NCBI GenBank assembly: GCA_934699585.1
Contig: CAKUWY010000008.1
Location: 1 to 64,000 of the forward strand
DNA: 64,000 nt
Reading direction: 5' to 3'
From: an uncultured Fibrobacter sp.
GTDB lineage: Bacteria; Fibrobacterota; Fibrobacteria; Fibrobacterales; Fibrobacteraceae
In this document: piece after piece, positions 8,354 to 16,916 of the stretch
Layout of the letters: each line of letters starts with the position of its first letter
How positions within the stretch are numbered: position 1 is the first letter of the stretch
Position numbers and translations under genes: made by a program
The notes under the pieces: model-generated
Seen by the model: only the letters and a program-made list of their open reading frames with translations
Databases searched by the model: none
What the model was told of the DNA's origin: nothing

Positions 8354-8590
8354 ATGCTTCACGTGATTGACGCAAAATATATTGGCGATTACAAGATATC
8401 CGTCGAATTCAACGACGGATGCCGTTTTGTCGCCGATTTCGAAAGCGTCATCAAGTCGGACCTCCGACCCATCGTGCAGCAACTAGCAGACATCAATACC
8501 TTTAAAGATTTCACGCTGCAAGCGCACACGATTACATGGTCGAACGGCGTCGATTTCGCCCCCGAATTCATCAAGAACCTTAATTTTTGA
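8354..8590 (+). CDS. DUF2442-type small protein
   Basis: A 78-residue protein beginning MLHVIDAKYIGDYKISVEFNDGC and ending ITWSNGVDFAPEFI, the pattern of DUF2442 proteins. These are often found beside toxin-like partners, but here only the PIN pair 27 bases upstream is available. The ATG at 8354 is chosen because the family starts there; the upstream in-frame GTG adds six poor residues. The stop codon lies inside the first of three palindromes that precede the next gene. Function unknown. Confidence 0.72.
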   Translation: MLHVIDAKYIGDYKISVEFNDGCRFVADFESVIKSDLRPIVQQLADINTFKDFTLQAHTITWSNGVDFAPEFIKNLNF

Positions 8591-8660
8591 CAAAAATAGC
8601 AAAAATTATATTGTGTTTTTGACAAAAAGTTATATATTTTTATTGTATTTTTGACAAAAT
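8584..8660 (+). promoter_or_regulatory. Three palindromes at exact 32-bp pitch upstream of the ATPase gene
   Basis: TTTTTGACAAAAA occurs at 8584-8596 and 8616-8628, and as TTTTTGACAAAAT at 8648-8660. Each is an inverted repeat (TTTTTG-A-CAAAAA) and contains TTGACA. Starts are exactly 32 bases apart, about three helical turns. A further inverted repeat, TCAAAAAC-GAG-GTTTTTGA (8674-8692), runs into the ATG of the ATPase. This could be a repressor-binding array or stacked -35 elements. Confidence 0.65.
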
Positions 8661-8691
8661 GGTAAAAAAAAGGTCAAAAACGAGGTTTTTG

Positions 8692-10038
8692 ATGGACTTG
8701 AAGCGCAAGAGCGAAAAACTCATTCGGGAATGGCTCAAAAATAGCCAAAAGAAGGCCTTGCTCGTCAAAGGGGCCCGCCAGGTGGGGAAAACCCACGCCA
8801 TCAGGCGTGTGCTGGCCGCTGAAAATGCTGATTTTTTTGAGATAAACCTCATAGAGACCCCTGCCGCGGTAGATGTTCTTGCCGCTGCACAAACTGTCGA
8901 TGATCTTGTCCTGGGCTTTTCGGCCCTGAGCACACAGAAACTGGAAAAAGGCAAGACAATCATCTTCATTGACGAAGTCCAGAAATACAAGGAGATGATT
9001 ACCAAAATCAAGTTCTTTGTAGAAGAAGGGAGTTTCCGGTATGTCCTGAGCGGGTCGCTCCTTGGAGTGGAACTGACGAATCTCGATTCTGCGCCTGTAG
9101 GCTACATGACCACGGTAGAAATGTTCCCGCTGGATTTCGAAGAATTCCTGCAAATCACGAACATCGATGACAACATCATTTCTAGTTTGTGCTCGTCCTT
9201 CGAAAACCGGACGCCCGTCATGGATGCGGTAAACCAGAAAATGCTGGACCTGTTCACGCGCTACCTTATCGTGGGCGGCATGCCGGAGGCCGTGAGCAAC
9301 TTTGCGGACAACAGCAACCTGAACGATGTCATGCGTATCCATCGCGACATCCTGAGTCAGAACAAGCTCGACTTTACGCAATACGAAACGGAAGACAAGC
9401 GTTTGTTGCTGACAAACGCTTACGAACTGATTCCTGCGGAACTTCTGAAACAGAACCGTCGATACATCGTGACGGACCTGAAAAAAGGGCTCCATTTTGA
9501 TCGCGTGCAAAGCACGTTCCTTTGGTTGAAAAACGCTGGCGTTGCACTATCTGTTTTCAACAGCACCGAACCGAGGATTCCGCTCAAACTGAACGAGAAA
9601 AGCAGCCTGTTCAAACTTTACCTTGCGGATGTCGGCATGCTTACTTCGGTATACGGGATGAACACGAAGTCCATGCTGCTGACAAAAAAACAGAACCTGA
9701 ATGCCGGCGGAATCTACGAGAACGCCATCGCGCAGGAACTCTATTCAAAAGGGTTTCGGCTTTACTACTACAATTCAAACCGTCTGGGCGAGCTTGATTT
9801 TGTTATCGAATACAACAGCCGAGCATTGCCTATCGAAGTGAAGAGCGGCAAGGATTACACCATCCATTCCGCCATGAACAACTGTCTTGCGAATTCAGAA
9901 TACCAAATGCAGGAGGGTTTCGTCTTTGCAAACTGCAACGTTTCCCGAAAGGGAAAGGTGACATACCTTCCCATTTACATGGTCATGTTCTTGCAGCAAG
10001 ATTCAGAACAGATTGTTCTAGACAAGATTGAATTTTAA
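8692..10038 (+). CDS. AAA-family ATPase with DUF4143 C-terminal domain
   Basis: A 448-residue protein of the AAA_14/DUF4143 type. Walker A is VKGARQVGKTHA, Walker B is IIFIDEVQKY, and a sensor-like LSGSLLG follows. The C-terminal half (ELIPAELL..., then YENAIAQELYSKGFRLYYY and LDFVIEYNSRALPIEVKSGK) matches DUF4143, which resembles a PD-(D/E)xK nuclease fold. The ATG at 8692 (after GAGG) fits the family start MDLKRK better than the upstream ATG at 8659, which overlaps the third palindrome. The role of this common accessory family is not established. The stop overlaps the dut stop on the other strand by four bases. Confidence 0.85.
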   Translation: MDLKRKSEKLIREWLKNSQKKALLVKGARQVGKTHAIRRVLAAENADFFEINLIETPAAVDVLAAAQTVDDLVLGFSALSTQKLEKGKTIIFIDEVQKYKEMITKIKFFVEEGSFRYVLSGSLLGVELTNLDSAPVGYMTTVEMFPLDFEEFLQITNIDDNIISSLCSSFENRTPVMDAVNQKMLDLFTRYLIVGGMPEAVSNFADNSNLNDVMRIHRDILSQNKLDFTQYETEDKRLLLTNAYELIPAELLKQNRRYIVTDLKKGLHFDRVQSTFLWLKNAGVALSVFNSTEPRIPLKLNEKSSLFKLYLADVGMLTSVYGMNTKSMLLTKKQNLNAGGIYENAIAQELYSKGFRLYYYNSNRLGELDFVIEYNSRALPIEVKSGKDYTIHSAMNNCLANSEYQMQEGFVFANCNVSRKGKVTYLPIYMVMFLQQDSEQIVLDKIEF

Positions 10039-10472
10039 CAGATTCCCGTGCTGCCGAAGCCGCCGCGGTCGGCACCGTCCAGTGGGCCTTCTTCGAAGGT
10101 AAGCGTCGGCTGAATTTCCATGATGCGGAACTGCGCGATGCGGCTCCCCTTCTCGATGGTCACGTCGCGGGTGGCGTAAACGGGCATTTTCCACCAGTCG
10201 TTCGCGCCGCAGTAGCTCGAATCCACCACGCCCACGGAATTCGCCTGCAGAATGCCGAAATTCTTGAACGTGGAACTGCGCGGGGCGATATGCGCCTCGT
10301 AACCCTCGGGCAACTTCATCGCGACCCCCAGGTGAATCAAGCGGAACTCCCCTGCCTTGAGCGTCACCGTTTCTGCCGCGGCGAGGTCAATCCAGTCGGA
10401 CTTGCCGCCGACGTAAGTGAGGCGTTGAATGGAATCATCGAGGTACTGAATCTTAATGGTTTGCAAGCTCAT
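10035..10472 (-). CDS. dut: dUTP diphosphatase
   Basis: A 145-residue trimeric-type dUTPase that hydrolyses dUTP to dUMP and keeps uracil out of DNA. Family motifs visible are HIAPRSSTFKNFG, QANSVGVVDSSYCGANDWWK, IEKGSRIAQFRIM and the C-terminal GADRGGFGSTG. The ATG at 10472 is preferred because a TATATTTG element (10484-10477) ends only about five bases before it, predicting a leaderless mRNA; the longer frame would place the promoter inside the gene. Confidence 0.93.
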   Translation of the reverse strand: MSLQTIKIQYLDDSIQRLTYVGGKSDWIDLAAAETVTLKAGEFRLIHLGVAMKLPEGYEAHIAPRSSTFKNFGILQANSVGVVDSSYCGANDWWKMPVYATRDVTIEKGSRIAQFRIMEIQPTLTFEEGPLDGADRGGFGSTGIC

Positions 10473-10509
10473 AGTGCAAATATAAAAAGCAATAAGGTGA
10501 CAGAGAATA

Positions 10510-10680
10510 CTACTTAAGGCCATACCTTTCTTTGATGGCGATGCGTTCTTCGTCGGAGAGGCTTTTCAGGTAGGCTTTCCAGCCGGGGCAGAAGTTGATG
10601 TGGAACCGCCAGAACCGCCCGATGAGGGACTTGGGATTCTTGTCGTACTGGGCACGGATTTTGCAATTTGCACAGGCCAT
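10510..10680 (-). CDS. Small conserved CxxC protein
   Basis: A 56-residue basic protein starting MACANCKIRAQYDKNPKS and containing GRFWRFHINFCPGWKAYLKS. The CxxC pair plus a later Cys-Pro-Gly-Trp may bind a metal. The ATG at 10680 is supported by a strong CGGAGGACCCCT ribosome site; the longer frame has none. I recall similar short proteins as hypotheticals in related phyla but cannot name a family. It lies just upstream of dut on the same strand. Function unknown. Confidence 0.7.
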   Translation of the reverse strand: MACANCKIRAQYDKNPKSLIGRFWRFHINFCPGWKAYLKSLSDEERIAIKERYGLK

Positions 10681-10998
10681 AGGGGTCCTCCGTTTTATTT
10701 CAAGATACATTTTAAAAACAAAGCAGGGCGTTGCGGCCTTTGGACACTTAGCACTTTTATACGATACTAGGTGCTTTAGCACCTTAGTAGAGTTATCCTC
10801 TTTGGGGAAGTGCTTATGTGTACATGGCCACCTTTAGGTGGTGCGGCGTTTGAGCCCCGCAGAGGGGGTGTGCGGAAGACCCGGCATGGGCGGGGCTGAA
10901 GCCAGGGGGATTCCTCCCCCACCATAAAAAAAAGAGAACTGCCGTTAAGCAGTCCTCTTTGGGAAAAGGAGATCCCCGCCTTCGCGGGGATGACATTG
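10681..10998. repeat. Repeat-filled gap upstream of the small CxxC gene
   Basis: This stretch contains a second copy of the 5483-5535 element (about 10738-10845: TTGGACACTTAGCACTTT at the start and GTGTACATGGCCACCT near the end, with about 55 extra bases inserted), a short GC-rich palindrome (10905-10921), the pfp terminator, and a palindromic unit ATCCCCGCCTTCGCGGGGAT at 10972-10991. No gene is seen. Confidence 0.65.
10925..10960 (-). terminator. Terminator of pfp
   Basis: A 12-base stem with one mismatch (AAAGAGGACTGC / GCAGTTCTCTTT read on the minus strand) and a 6-base loop, followed by a run of eight T on the minus strand. It lies 45 bases beyond the pfp stop. Confidence 0.82.
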
Positions 10999-11004
10999 GG
11001 TGAA

Positions 11005-12669
11005 TTACTTCACCTTGAGGGCGCCGCGTTCCAGCTTAATCGTAAAGTTGGTCACGTCGCAGACTTCGCTGGGACCCCAGTACTGGATCGGACCCGGGTA
11101 GGTGTAGGATTCAGTCTTGGCCCAAACGTCGCGGTTCTTGGCGAAGAACTTGAACGGAGCGCCGTCGAGTTCCACGAGAGCCTTCTGGATCACCGGCTTG
11201 TCGGCACCGTGACGACGTTCGATGTTCATCATCATGGTGATAGGAATGCCACCGGCAGTCCACTTTTCGATGCCCTTCGTGAGGTCACGAACAGAGCTCA
11301 TGTAGCCGTTCATCTTGTTGAAGGCGAGCACGGAAGCGGTGAAGCCCAGGCTGTAGCAGTAGTCGGCGTCGAAGTTCGACGGAGCGGCGCAACGGCCTTC
11401 GTAACCGAAGAAGTGGTTGAGAGCGCTGAACTTGCCCTTGAAGTTCTTGCGGCTCTTGAGTTCCTTCTTGACCATCTCGATGATGAGCTTTTCGGTTTCG
11501 ATGAGGGAAACCTGCACGTTGCCGTGGCTGTCGCGGTCCAGCATCAGCTGGCCCTGAGTGGTGGACGGGAGGCTCTTGAGGACTTCGGCGGAAGCCTTGG
11601 AAATCCACTTGCAGAGCAGTTCCACCTTGGCGGCGGTGTCGAGGCCTTCCACTTCCTTTTCGTGGTGGGCGAGTGCTTCGGAGAGTTCAGAAATGAGCAC
11701 GCCCACATCCGGGATGAATTCGAGGAGGCCTTCGGGAATGAGGGCCACACCGAAGTTCTTGCCGGCAGCGGCACGGGCAGCGACGATGTCTGCAACGTAC
11801 TTGATGACCTGCTTCAGCTTCATCTTCTTGGCCTTGACTTCTTCAGAAATCAGGCAGATGTTCGGGTGGGTCTGGAGAGCGGCTTCGAGAGCAATGTGAG
11901 AAGCGCTACGGCCCATGAGCTTGATGAAGTGCCAGTACTTCTGGGCGGAGTTGGCATCGCGCATGATGTTGCCGATGAGTTCGGAGTAGGTCTTCACGGC
12001 GGTGTCGAAACCGAAGGAGGTCTCGATGTATTCGTTCTTGAGGTCGCCGTCGATGGTCTTCGGGCAGCCGCAAACCACGCAGCTTGCGCCGTGGGCCTGG
12101 AAGTATTCTCCGAGAACGGCAGCGTTCGTGTTGGAGTCGTCACCACCGATAATCACGATAGCGTCGAGCTTCTGGGCCTTGGCGACAGCCATGCACTTCT
12201 TGAACTGTTCTTCGGTTTCGAGCTTGGTACGGCCGGACTGGATGATGTCGAATCCACCAGTGTTGCGGTAGGAGTCCATGATCTTTTCGTTGATCACGAT
12301 GAACTTGCCGTTCTCGAGGCCAGACGGACCACCGAGAAAGCCGAGGAGCTTGGAATTCTTGCTGATGCTCTTGATACCGTCGAAGATACCCGCAATCACG
12401 TTGTGTCCACCAGGAGCCTGGCCACCGGAGAGCACCACGCCCACGTTGAGAGCCTTACCGGCAGCGGCCTTGGTCGCCTTCTTCATGCCGATGTACGGAG
12501 CGCCGTAGGTGTTGGGGAACAGGGCCTTGATCTTGGCCTGGTCACGGACGGACTGGGTGGGCTTGCCCTTCACGAGAGCAACTTTGAGAGCGCCATTGCG
12601 GAGCGCTACGGGGAGTTTCGGCTTGTAGGCCTTGCGGGCCTGGCCGAGGACGGACAGATTGTCAGCCAT
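11005..12669 (-). CDS. pfp: Pyrophosphate-fructose-6-phosphate 1-phosphotransferase, long form
   Basis: A 554-residue PPi-dependent phosphofructokinase of the long plant/spirochaete type, which phosphorylates fructose-6-phosphate reversibly with pyrophosphate. Diagnostic segments are VVLSGGQAPGGHNV, IVIIGGDDSNTNAA (the second Asp marks PPi rather than ATP use), CPKTIDGDLKN, KLMGRSASHIALEAAL and YEGRCAAPSNFDADYCYSLG. Fibrobacter is known to use PPi-linked glycolysis. The promoter-like TATATTT (12744-12738) lies before the ATG at 12669, next to a palindromic repeat. Confidence 0.95.
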   Translation of the reverse strand: MADNLSVLGQARKAYKPKLPVALRNGALKVALVKGKPTQSVRDQAKIKALFPNTYGAPYIGMKKATKAAAGKALNVGVVLSGGQAPGGHNVIAGIFDGIKSISKNSKLLGFLGGPSGLENGKFIVINEKIMDSYRNTGGFDIIQSGRTKLETEEQFKKCMAVAKAQKLDAIVIIGGDDSNTNAAVLGEYFQAHGASCVVCGCPKTIDGDLKNEYIETSFGFDTAVKTYSELIGNIMRDANSAQKYWHFIKLMGRSASHIALEAALQTHPNICLISEEVKAKKMKLKQVIKYVADIVAARAAAGKNFGVALIPEGLLEFIPDVGVLISELSEALAHHEKEVEGLDTAAKVELLCKWISKASAEVLKSLPSTTQGQLMLDRDSHGNVQVSLIETEKLIIEMVKKELKSRKNFKGKFSALNHFFGYEGRCAAPSNFDADYCYSLGFTASVLAFNKMNGYMSSVRDLTKGIEKWTAGGIPITMMMNIERRHGADKPVIQKALVELDGAPFKFFAKNRDVWAKTESYTYPGPIQYWGPSEVCDVTNFTIKLERGALKVK

Positions 12670-12802
12670 TGTTGTTTCCTTTTGGTTTTGCCCGACGAAT
12701 GCCTCGCGGGCAGGGTTAAAAATTTTGCGAAAGTAAATATAGAAAAAGAGATCCCCACCTGCGCGGGGATGACAAAGAGAATTGCGGACATGACGTTGTC
12801 GG

Positions 12803-14368
12803 TTAACCTTGAGAGGTTTCGGCGAACTTCAGGTTCTCGAAATTCTTGATGGCAAGATTCAGGCGGTACTCGTTGGGGAACAGGCAAACCAGATTCCTCT
12901 CCTTGTCCATCATGCAGTCCATGGCGTATTCGTCGGCAAACTTGGCCATGTCGGCTTCGGGGCCAGACACCCAGCGGATTCCGTGGGCGGGCACGCGGTC
13001 CAGGGACACGTCGGCGCCGTATTCGCTCTGCAGGCGGAACTTGAGCACGTCGAACTGCAACTCGCCCACCACGCCAATCACAGGGATTGCGGACTTGAGC
13101 GGTTCGTAGAGCTGGGTTGCACCTTCTTCACTGAGTTCGGCAAGGCCCTTGGCCATCTGCTTAGACTTAAGGGGATTCAAAAGCGTCACACGGGCAAAGT
13201 GTTCCGGAGCAAAATCCGGGATGCCGGTAAAGCTGATTTTTTCGCCGTCGGTCAGCGTGTCACCGATGCGGAACAGTCCCGGGTCGTTAATACCCACGAT
13301 ATCGCCCGCCCAGGCGTGGTCGATGACTTCCTTGTCCTTGGCAAGGAAAGCCGTGGGAGCGGCCAGGCGGATTTCACGGCCAGTGCGCACATGGAAAACC
13401 TTCTCCCCGCGGGTAAAGCTGCCTGAACAGATGCGCAGGAATGCCGTACGGTCGCGGTGCTTGGGGTCCATGTTGGCCTGAATCTTGAACACGAAAGCGC
13501 TGAAGGCATCTTCGTCGGGGCTCACCGGGCGCTTGTCGGTCTCGCGCACCATCGGGGGCGGGGCCAGCTTGGCAAAGGCGTTCAGCAACTGACGGACACC
13601 GAAGTTGTTCACCGCAGATCCGAAGAACACGGGGCACATCTCCCCCTTCAAGAACTTCTCGTGGTCGAAGGGGTCCATACCGCCAGTGACCATCTCGTAT
13701 TCTTCCTTGAACTGGTTCACCCAGTTTTCGCCGCACATTTCCACAAGGCGCGGATCGTCGGGACCTTCCATCTGGATGATTTCCTGATGGCCTTCTTCCT
13801 TGTTGAAGGTGTGGAAGGTGTTCTCGGCGATGGAATACACGCCCTTGAAAAGCTTACCTACTCCGATGGGGAGCGTAAAGGGGGCGGTCTTGATGTGCAA
13901 AACGCTTTCAATTTGGTCCAGCAGGTCCAGCACATGGCGGCCATCTAGGTCCATCTTGTTGATGAAGGTGATAATCGGGGTGTGGCGCATGCGGCACACA
14001 TCCATGAGCTTGATAGTCTGCTTTTCCACACCGTTCACGCTATCGATAAGCACCAGGGCAGCATCAACGGCGGTGAGGGCACGGTAGGTGTCTTCACAGA
14101 AGTCCTGGTGCCCCGGGGTATCCACCAGGTTGAACATGCAACCTTCGAAGGGGAAATTCAAAACGGAACTGGAAACCGAAATACCGCGCTGCTGTTCAAT
14201 CTTCATCCAGTCACTCACCGTATAGCTGCGGTTCGCCTTGGCGCGCACGTGGCCCGCCTCGCGGATGACGTTTCCGTACCACAGGAACTTTTCGGTGATG
14301 GTGGTCTTACCCGCGTCAGGGTGGCTGACAATAGCGAATGTGCGGCGTTTCTCGATTTCGGAATTCAT
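12803..14368 (-). CDS. prfC: Peptide chain release factor 3
   Basis: A 521-residue translational GTPase that recycles RF1/RF2 from the ribosome. The G domain shows SHPDAGKTTITEKFL (G1), QQRGISVSSSVLNF (G2), LVDTPGHQDF (G3) and FINKMDLDGR (G4). The RF3 domains II/III follow, including FARVTLLNPLKSKQM and GVVGELQFDVLKFRL. Length is normal. The ATG at 14368 follows a minus-strand TTATATTTGTCGCC element near 14443. No partner gene is coupled. Confidence 0.96.
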   Translation of the reverse strand: MNSEIEKRRTFAIVSHPDAGKTTITEKFLWYGNVIREAGHVRAKANRSYTVSDWMKIEQQRGISVSSSVLNFPFEGCMFNLVDTPGHQDFCEDTYRALTAVDAALVLIDSVNGVEKQTIKLMDVCRMRHTPIITFINKMDLDGRHVLDLLDQIESVLHIKTAPFTLPIGVGKLFKGVYSIAENTFHTFNKEEGHQEIIQMEGPDDPRLVEMCGENWVNQFKEEYEMVTGGMDPFDHEKFLKGEMCPVFFGSAVNNFGVRQLLNAFAKLAPPPMVRETDKRPVSPDEDAFSAFVFKIQANMDPKHRDRTAFLRICSGSFTRGEKVFHVRTGREIRLAAPTAFLAKDKEVIDHAWAGDIVGINDPGLFRIGDTLTDGEKISFTGIPDFAPEHFARVTLLNPLKSKQMAKGLAELSEEGATQLYEPLKSAIPVIGVVGELQFDVLKFRLQSEYGADVSLDRVPAHGIRWVSGPEADMAKFADEYAMDCMMDKERNLVCLFPNEYRLNLAIKNFENLKFAETSQG

Positions 14369-14460
14369 ATAGAGGTACGAGGTTTGAGGTCGGTCGCCTA
14401 CGGCTCCCTTTGAGGAGCGAGGCTAAACTTCATTAATTTCGGCGACAAATATAAAAAAAT

Positions 14461-14488
14461 GTGAAGTGTAAAGTGTGAAATGTGAAAT
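14461..14488 (+). repeat. Heptamer-period array
   Basis: Four 7-base words in phase: GTGAAGT, GTAAAGT, GTGAAAT, GTGAAAT. A second short run, GAGGTAC, GAGGTTT, GAGGTCG, lies at 14372-14392. Confidence 0.85.
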
Positions 14489-14602
14489 TAATCATCACAC
14501 ATTACTCACCCGTGAGCCACAAGCTCCATGCGTTAAGCTGGAGCGGTGGCGAAAGCGAGTTAGAAACCGGAAGTTTCAATACCCGAAACGACGAACGAGC
14601 GG

Positions 14603-15064
14603 TCACCGGTGATGATACGGATGGTTCTGCATTACCATCTGCACGCGGTAGAGCTGTTCGGCCATAATCACACGGGCATGGTCGTGGGTAAAGGTCAGGG
14701 GCGAAAGGGAAAGTAGCAGGTCCGCCGTCTTTTTCAGGTTCTCGTCAATGCCATAAGCAGAGCCGATGAGGAATACGATATTCCCCGAAAAACGATCCCG
14801 AAGGGTGTCCGATAGTTTGACCGTGTCCATCAGCTTGCCTTCTTCGGAAAGAATGACCCGGCGGTATTCCGACTTCGGGAATTTCTTGTCAAAAAGTGAC
14901 GCTTCCTGCACCAGGGACTGGGTACGGTCATCGAGCTTGGACTCCTTCAGTTCCACCACCTCCAGCGGGAACATTCCCCCACGCAAGCGCTTTACGTACT
15001 TGTCCACCTCGTCGGCAATAAACGGCGAGCCAGCCTTACCAAAAACTGCGAGAACCCATTTCAT
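14603..15064 (-). CDS. rlmH: 23S rRNA (pseudouridine-1915-N3)-methyltransferase
   Basis: A 153-residue SPOUT methyltransferase that modifies pseudouridine 1915 in helix 69 of 23S rRNA. Conserved segments are VILSEEGKLMDTVKLSD, IVFLIGSAYGIDE (SAM-binding knot) and the C-terminal FTHDHARVIMAEQLYRVQMVMQNHPYHH, nearly identical to the family consensus. The start is immediately followed upstream by a GAGGTCGG repeat. It is possibly co-transcribed with the phosphoesterase gene upstream, from which a repeat-filled gap of about 180 bases separates it. Confidence 0.95.
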   Translation of the reverse strand: MKWVLAVFGKAGSPFIADEVDKYVKRLRGGMFPLEVVELKESKLDDRTQSLVQEASLFDKKFPKSEYRRVILSEEGKLMDTVKLSDTLRDRFSGNIVFLIGSAYGIDENLKKTADLLLSLSPLTFTHDHARVIMAEQLYRVQMVMQNHPYHHR

Positions 15065-15065
15065 A

Positions 15066-15240
15066 GAGGCCTGAGGTCGGGCCTACCGGCCCTTTGAGCA
15101 ATGAGCACGTTCCACCCTACGGGTTTCACTTCGAGCTTATAAAAAAAGAACATTCTTAACCTACTTACATCCTCAAAGCGAGCTTATGCGAGTGACCTCA
15201 CTCCTCAAAGGGCCCCTGAAAGGGGACCGACCTCACAGCT
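15066..15240. repeat. Two copies of the GAGGTCGG/CTTTGAGG dispersed repeat
   Basis: Copy at 15066-15100 (GAGGTCGGGCC..CCCTTTGAG) and an inverted copy at 15173-15236. The same family occurs at 14379-14422, 20143-20197 and 22981-23041. The inner part usually forms a small hairpin between GAGGTCGG and CTTTGAG. Confidence 0.7.
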
Positions 15241-15242
15241 AC

Positions 15243-15971
15243 TTACCTTCCCACGCTCAGGCGGTCGATGAGGAAATTCGGCATTCCCGCCTTGCGCATA
15301 CGCTCCTGGGTGATAAAGACATCGTATTCCACGCGAATAATGCGGATGCACTTGGTCTCCGTATCCAGCAGGCACCAGCTGGCGCGGCAATCCCGGTCAC
15401 GGGGCTGGCCCACGCTGCCCACGTTCACCAAGAGCCGTTCCGTATTCTCGATGGTGTATTCGTATTCGTCCAGCACCTTGGGAATAGCCATGGGGCGGCT
15501 TGCCACAATCACAGGGCTATGGGTATGGCCGATAAAACAATAAGTTCCAGAAAAATGGTCAAAAGCGTTCAGGGCGTCTTCCAGGTCGGTAATGTAGAGC
15601 CAGTCCGCAGGGGACATGGGCGACGCATGCACAAAGGTGATGTCGTTTTCTTCGTGAATGTAGGGCAGCGAACGGATGTAGGCCACCGATTCGGCATTCA
15701 TGTTCTCTTGCGTCCATTCCACGGCCTGCTTGGCGTAGGGGTTAAATCCCATGCTGGACTCGTACTTGATAGCCACGCTGTCGTGGTTTCCTATCAGGCA
15801 CACATCCATGTTTTCCTTGGCGAGCTGTACACATTCGTTGGCATCGACGCCGTAACCCACAAGGTCTCCCAAGCAGATTCTGCGTTCCACCTTGTTTTCT
15901 TTCATGGATTCCAGCACGGCACGAAAAGCCGTTGCATTGGAATGAATATCAGAACAAATACCGTAAAGCAT
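15243..15971 (-). CDS. Calcineurin-like metallophosphoesterase
   Basis: A 242-residue metallophosphatase. Metal-binding motifs are CSDIHSNATAF, CLGDLVGYG, LIGNHDSVA, FVHASP and FIGHTHSP, that is D-x-H, GD, GNHD, H and GHTH in the usual order. Relatives act as phosphodiesterases on small molecules or proteins; the substrate is unknown. The ATG at 15971 is close to a long heptamer array (15993-16069) that fills the region up to the divergent FKBP promoter. Confidence 0.88.
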   Translation of the reverse strand: MLYGICSDIHSNATAFRAVLESMKENKVERRICLGDLVGYGVDANECVQLAKENMDVCLIGNHDSVAIKYESSMGFNPYAKQAVEWTQENMNAESVAYIRSLPYIHEENDITFVHASPMSPADWLYITDLEDALNAFDHFSGTYCFIGHTHSPVIVASRPMAIPKVLDEYEYTIENTERLLVNVGSVGQPRDRDCRASWCLLDTETKCIRIIRVEYDVFITQERMRKAGMPNFLIDRLSVGR

Positions 15972-15992
15972 GGGTGTAATAGTAGTAAAATA

Positions 15993-16069
15993 GTTGTGAG
16001 TTGTGAGTTGTGTGTTGTGTGTTGTGGGTTATGGGTTGTGAGGTTCGAGGCACGAGGTTCGAGGCATAA
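15993..16069 (+). repeat. Heptamer-period array, eleven units
   Basis: Eleven consecutive 7-base words in one phase: GTTGTGA, GTTGTGA, GTTGTGT, GTTGTGT, GTTGTGG, GTTATGG, GTTGTGA, GGTTCGA, GGCACGA, GGTTCGA, GGCATAA. The word class changes at 16042 without losing the 7-base frame. Confidence 0.9.
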
Positions 16070-16198
16070 AGTCGCAACCTTCGGTTGCTATAAGTCATTT
16101 CGGGAATGTCCCCGTATACGCCACCTCAAAATCTCAAAGCCTTGCGACGCAAGGCGAACTCACAACTCATAGCTAAAAATTCTATATTTGTCGCGCCT

Positions 16199-16831
16199 AT
16201 GGAAACCGTAGAAACAAAGACGAAGGTAAGCATCGCCTACACGCTCAAAGAGATGAGCGGGCGCATCTTGGAGGAAATCCCTCCGAGCCACCCCTTTGTA
16301 TATATCCACGGCTACGACAACATTATCCCCGGACTTGAATCTGCCCTGGAAGGACGCAAGCTGGGCGAAAAGTTCACCGTAGAGATTCCCTTCGACCAAG
16401 GCTACGGCCCTTACCGCAACGACCTGCTGCTCCAAGTTCCCAAAGAAGAACTTCAGGACGTAGGGGAACTCTGGCTGGGCATGGAGCTGGAGATGATGCT
16501 GGACAACGACATCCGGGAATTCCAGCTGCCCGACACCGCCGACGAGTTCGTGGACGGGCTGAACCTGGACGACGAGGATGACGCCGACGGCATCTACATC
16601 GTGAAAGAAATCTACAAGGATACCGTGCTGGTAGACGGGAACCACCCCTTCGCCGGCAAGGACCTGATTTTCGAAGTCCAGGTGGTGAACATCGAGGAGC
16701 CCAGTTTCACCGAGCTGGAATCGGGATTCCCCGACCGGGACGACAACTACGACGACGGCGACTATCCCGAAAACTACGACGACCGCTACGACGATTTCGA
16801 CGGGCCGGACAACCATCGTCGCTGGCGCTAG
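16199..16831 (+). CDS. SlyD-like FKBP peptidyl-prolyl isomerase
   Basis: A 210-residue FKBP-type isomerase/chaperone with an inserted flap region as in SlyD. FKBP core segments are FVYIHGYDNIIPGLESALEG, GEKFTVEIPFDQGYGPY and, after the insert, DGNHPFAGKDLIFEVQVV. The C-terminal 40 residues are rich in Asp, Tyr and Arg (ending in NHRRWR) in place of SlyD's histidine-rich tail. A TATATTTG element at 16183-16190 stands only 9 bases from the ATG, implying a very short leader. Role: folding or metal-dependent assembly, inferred from family. Confidence 0.9.
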   Translation: METVETKTKVSIAYTLKEMSGRILEEIPPSHPFVYIHGYDNIIPGLESALEGRKLGEKFTVEIPFDQGYGPYRNDLLLQVPKEELQDVGELWLGMELEMMLDNDIREFQLPDTADEFVDGLNLDDEDDADGIYIVKEIYKDTVLVDGNHPFAGKDLIFEVQVVNIEEPSFTELESGFPDRDDNYDDGDYPENYDDRYDDFDGPDNHRRWR

Positions 16832-16865
16832 GCAGCACCTGACAACCCCATTTATAAAAACATAA

Positions 16866-16891
16866 AGCCCCCGGTCCTAAGACCGAGGGCT
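16866..16891. terminator. Hairpin between convergent genes
   Basis: AGCCC-C-CGGTC / GACCG-A-GGGCT with a 4-base loop, located between the ends of the FKBP gene (plus) and the next gene (minus). The T-rich tail is weak on both strands. Confidence 0.55.
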
Positions 16892-16916
16892 CTATCAAGC
16901 TTTTGGCTTTTCGTGA

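Noticed and set aside
10990..12849. 619-residue plus-strand frame opposite pfp
   Set aside because: Antisense shadow of pfp with no fold or start signal.
15993..16069. CRISPR-like array
   Set aside because: The repeats are 7-base tandem words without spacers or cas genes.
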